Source: Dasyornis broadbenti (taxonomy: Eukaryota > Chordata > Aves > Passeriformes > Dasyornithidae). From it: DNA of 64,000 nt. The notes beneath the pieces were generated by a model. The model was not told the DNA's origin, did no database searches, and was given only the letters and a program-made list of their open reading frames with translations. A program made the position numbers and the translations under genes. Location: assembly GCA_013397935.1 (NCBI GenBank), contig VZRN01004715.1, positions 450,964 through 514,963 on the forward strand. Direction: 5' to 3'. Shown here in pieces: positions 60,646 to 64,000 of the stretch (the stretch's first letter is position 1; each line of letters starts with the position of its first letter).

Positions 60646-63452
60646 CTTGCAATTTGGATTAAACTTTTACCTTTCTGATGCAGGTCAAAACTTGAGAAAG
60701 ACCTTCAATCTTTCTAACCAGAGATAATTTCATACAGTTTTAAGGCAACAGCTCAGTAAAACTTTGCAACTATTAAGTCATAGTCTGGCTATAAACAAAA
60801 AGCTCTAGCATGAGCTATTCCTTAGTTGCTATCAAAGTTTCCTTTGCTAGCCTTTTGCTGTTGTCAAATATTGTATCCTTTCATGTTGACATCTTTCAGG
60901 AACAATGTCTCCAGTTTGGTCAATGAATTACTCTGCCCAAACTACTCCGTATCAATTAATGAATGAAAAAACTCTGTGTTACATCCCCTGCCTCATATCA
61001 TGCTGAGGCCAGAATAAATTATTTCTATGTTTAGTAGCAGAGCTAACTTCTAATTTAATCTGTAGTATTTGGAATTTTTTTCTTCAAATACATTAGAAGT
61101 TGTCATTAGGAATTTATTAGTATTTATTAGGAATTTGTCTGTAAAGAATATTAATCTTTACCATCCAAGAAAATTCCTAGTCTAAAACAACATGGTGTTT
61201 CACAGCTATTGAATGCCAGGATAAGCAAGACTAGTGAACAAGACAGAATGAAAATGCTGATAAATCTTCACTACAGGTAGAAATCCGTTAGCATTCTTAG
61301 CATAATTTTATGAGAAATTCTCCTGAACAAATCATTGACATGGATGCACTGGAATATTTTAGGTAGTCAACAGTATTTCCTCCTTGGCAATGCACCCTGC
61401 AAATCTACAAGAAGTAACATTATACCAGATTGCTGGAAAAATTATTGCTGACAATTAATCTGAATATATTAGTACTTTACAGATTTAGTTATCTATTTAG
61501 TGTCTCACAACAAGCAAAATTAAGTCATTCAGTTTTGATAATGTGTAACATAATCTGATAGGCAACAGGTACTTGCTACCAAAGGTAATAAATCTATGCC
61601 TGTATATGAGGTCCAGTGGCTGAATTTCCCTTCCTTTTTAAAAACAAACACTCCATCAGTCAAACCAATTGAAGCATCACATAAACATTTTACATAGTTC
61701 TTCCATCAAGCGTAAGACAGGAGTATTTGACTAGCTGGAAGAGAGTTACATTATTCAAAGATCCTAATTAAATCTTTGGCAGTACCAATATCAGTGGTAG
61801 TTTTGCCACTGACTCCAGTCTGGATAATATTTCACCATAGTCCAGGATGGCAGGCTGCTGGAAAATGTGAACTAGAATAGCAAAATTATAATACCAAACT
61901 TTGTAAAATATGAATCACTCTTAACTACCTATAATTCATTAAATGTGTTACTATAGTGGTAGCTGTGCTATCTGTTCCTCACTGTAACCATGGCAAGACA
62001 AAGAAAGGGCTAACCAGTGCTTGTACCATCAGAGACACAGTACTCGAACATGTTTTTGATTTCCCTCCTGTCATGCCTTTCCTAGTCCTGCTTTTTTTAG
62101 CCAGTATCATTTTTTTAATTGCAAAGTGAAATAGATATTACTCTAATTTAAAATTAAGACTTTATGTATTAAAGAGGTGGCAAGGTATTTTCAGGATGAT
62201 TCGTGTGTATATTAGCTATTTTGTTTATGCAAATAAAAATGCCAAACTGAAATACAATTCTAATGGACCATGTGTAATGTCAGGGTCTCTGCTGTCCACT
62301 CAAATGCCATAGAATACATCTGACTTTGTAATGAGCCAAACAGTTGTCTCTTCATAAACTCAAGATAGCCTTCTGTTAGGTATCTGTTTCCAAATTTTAC
62401 AACACTGTAGTGGAGGTTATGTGCTTTCATGGCTAAAATCCAGTTGAAGATATACTTGCTCTGAATTCTCTCATATTTTGTTAAAATTGTTGGCAAGCAG
62501 TTGCCTTCATATCCTTTGCAGTGAAAACGTTTGACCTTACAGAGTCCAAATGGCTTATTGCCTAGTTTTGATCTACTTTGTACACTAATGGGGAAGAGAT
62601 CAAAACCAGATGACAGACATCAAGGCAAACGGCCAGTGGCAGAATGGTAGGCCTGTAGGCAGAAAACTAAAATAAACCTGCCAAGTATTATTTATCTCAA
62701 GCAATAACTACCTCAAGCTGACCGCTTTTATGATTAACTTCTAAATGGTTACTGAGAACCACCAACAAAATTTATTTTGAAATTTGACAGCTTGAACCTT
62801 TATTCCTCTTCTAAAATGGATTTTCTTGCATTGATTTTAGAAAGAAATGTAGAAGAACTATGTTTGATAGCAGCACATAAAGGCAGACAGATTTTGAGAA
62901 AATACAAATATGACTGTATAAAGGATATGGTAATAAAAATAAGTAACTTTCCCATCTTTTTCTTTGGGTAAGAACAGTGTTAGGCAATTTCAGTTTCATG
63001 GAACTTTAATCATGTACGTTGGTAGTGTCTGCTGGACTATTCTCTCTAATATAACCTCAAGCAAAAGGATTTAACTGCAGACATAGCAAAAGGAAAAGTA
63101 TTAAAACTTAATAAGAAAACTTTTTTCTTAATAAATTAAATTAGACTATGTTTCTGCTATAGGTTTATCACTTCTACCAGCAAGTAACTTTTATAGTCAG
63201 AATAACAAATAATAGAAGGGCTCTACAAAATTAATAGCTTGTTAAACAAATATTATTGTCATAACTAAGTCACAACTTAGTCACCACAAATTACATTTTT
63301 ACTTTAAGTACGGTAGTTTGTATTTCTTAACTCTTCAATATCCTTGACAACATTCACATTTATGTGAAGACTAGAATACCACAGACAATGGTAAGAGAAA
63401 CGTCAAAAAGCCATTGCTTCAATTTTATTCTTTTATTAGAAGAAACAAGGAG

Positions 63453-63494
63453 CAAAACATACTATAAAAACCACAAAACATACTATAAAAAACA
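63453..63494. repeat. 21-bp tandem duplication
   Basis: CAAAACATACTATAAAAA occurs at 63453-63470 and again at 63474-63491, with CCA between (period 21). The copies are identical over 18 bases. Confidence 0.82.
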
Positions 63495-63521
63495 CAACCA
63501 ATGTACCTTGGCTTGGGCATT

Positions 63522-63540
63522 AAAAAAAAAAAAAAAAAAA
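63522..63540. repeat. A19 homopolymer
   Basis: Nineteen consecutive A shortly after the 63.45-kb tandem duplication. No recognised retroposon body or target duplication. Confidence 0.82.
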
Positions 63541-64000
63541 TCAAACACTTCAGTGAAATTAAATTTTCTAACTGTTTTTCCAACTTTTTGCCCACAATTA
63601 GGTATATAAATCTACAATCACATATTAACTAAGTACAATGCCAAATTACAATTGTAAATTACCACAAACAAATGTGTAGCTGGCAGTCCCGTAATCCTTG
63701 GGTTGTTTAGGGATCCTGTCACAGGGTAAAGAAGACTAACCTTTGGCAATCTGGCTGTATGATTTATTGACTGAGACAAAAACTAATTATCAGCAAACAT
63801 TAACATCTGATGTCAACACTTGGTAACTTGTAGATTCTGTAAAAGAAGCTTGCAGAGCTGGAATGGTGTGGAAATAGTAATTTTTAAAGTCTGGATGACC
63901 AATCCTATACAGAAACACTGATGTAGTTCCTGATATTCCACACTTTTAATCCCATTTAAAACATTGATATAGGATTTCACATTAATCTCCTGCATAAGAT

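Larger units (their letters stand above)
57563..64000. other. Unassigned AT-rich DNA to the window end, no gene seen
   Basis: About 6.4 kb with no recognised gene or transposon. It contains T19 at 58496-58514, T runs near 59298-59307 and 60315-60340, T17 at 60629-60645, a 21-bp tandem duplication at 63453-63494 and A19 at 63522-63540. The minus-strand frame ending at 62260 (about 118 codons from the previous stop) reads protein-like but has no domain I know; chance predicts one or two frames of this length in the window. Confidence 0.5.

Noticed and set aside
62260..62619. About 118-codon minus-strand frame with protein-like composition
   Set aside because: No family recognised, no start context, and one or two such frames are expected by chance.
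1..64000. CRISPR arrays, bacterial operons, rRNA or tRNA genes
   Set aside because: No regularly spaced direct repeats, no long bacterial-style frames, and no cloverleaf or rRNA core sequence was recognised; the CR1 and LTR content shows a vertebrate (avian) genome.

Overview
This window looks like a gene-poor, AT-rich stretch of a bird nuclear genome, either intergenic or inside a very long intron. The evidence is its repeats: many 5'-truncated CR1 (chicken repeat 1) LINE fragments that end in the avian CR1 tail (ATTCTATG-like), plus LTRs of endogenous retroviruses of types known from bird genomes. I recognise no intact protein-coding gene, rRNA, tRNA, CRISPR array or bacterial feature. The many short open frames (60-130 codons) are close to what chance gives in about 64 kb of AT-rich sequence; most of those that carry a recognisable protein signal lie in transposon remains. 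The LTR types suggest a neoavian bird rather than a galliform, but that is an inference from memory of LTR consensus sequences, not from a search. Layout: a CR1 3' end opens the window (1-302). About 9 kb of unassigned AT-rich DNA follows, then a solo LTR (9266-9837) with a near-perfect 5-bp target duplication. A decayed LINE ORF1-like fragment lies near 11.06-11.29 kb and a strong small hairpin near 15.8 kb. CR1 3' ends lie at 21.0 kb (+), 27.9 kb (-) and 28.6 kb (+), the last followed by a GC-richer unit with a recurring short motif (about 29.2-29.64 kb). A decayed LTR lies at 33.15-33.61 kb. A well-preserved 1.1-kb solo LTR with an exact CTGTG target duplication lies at 41261-42395. Two antisense CR1 copies lie at 50.0-50.5 kb and 50.97-51.25 kb, the second beginning in a GGATA microsatellite. 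The densest part is 54.47-57.56 kb: a CR1 3' end, a 1-kb CR1 ORF2 endonuclease-region pseudogene ending in 22 A, a minus-strand retroviral pol remnant, and another CR1 3' end. The rest, to 64 kb, is AT-rich sequence with homopolymer runs and short tandem duplications. Nothing here forms a working gene set. The history visible is repeated retrotransposition, LTR-LTR recombination leaving solo LTRs, and decay. All element calls rest on recalled family consensus sequences and motif recognition; no alignment or database search was run.
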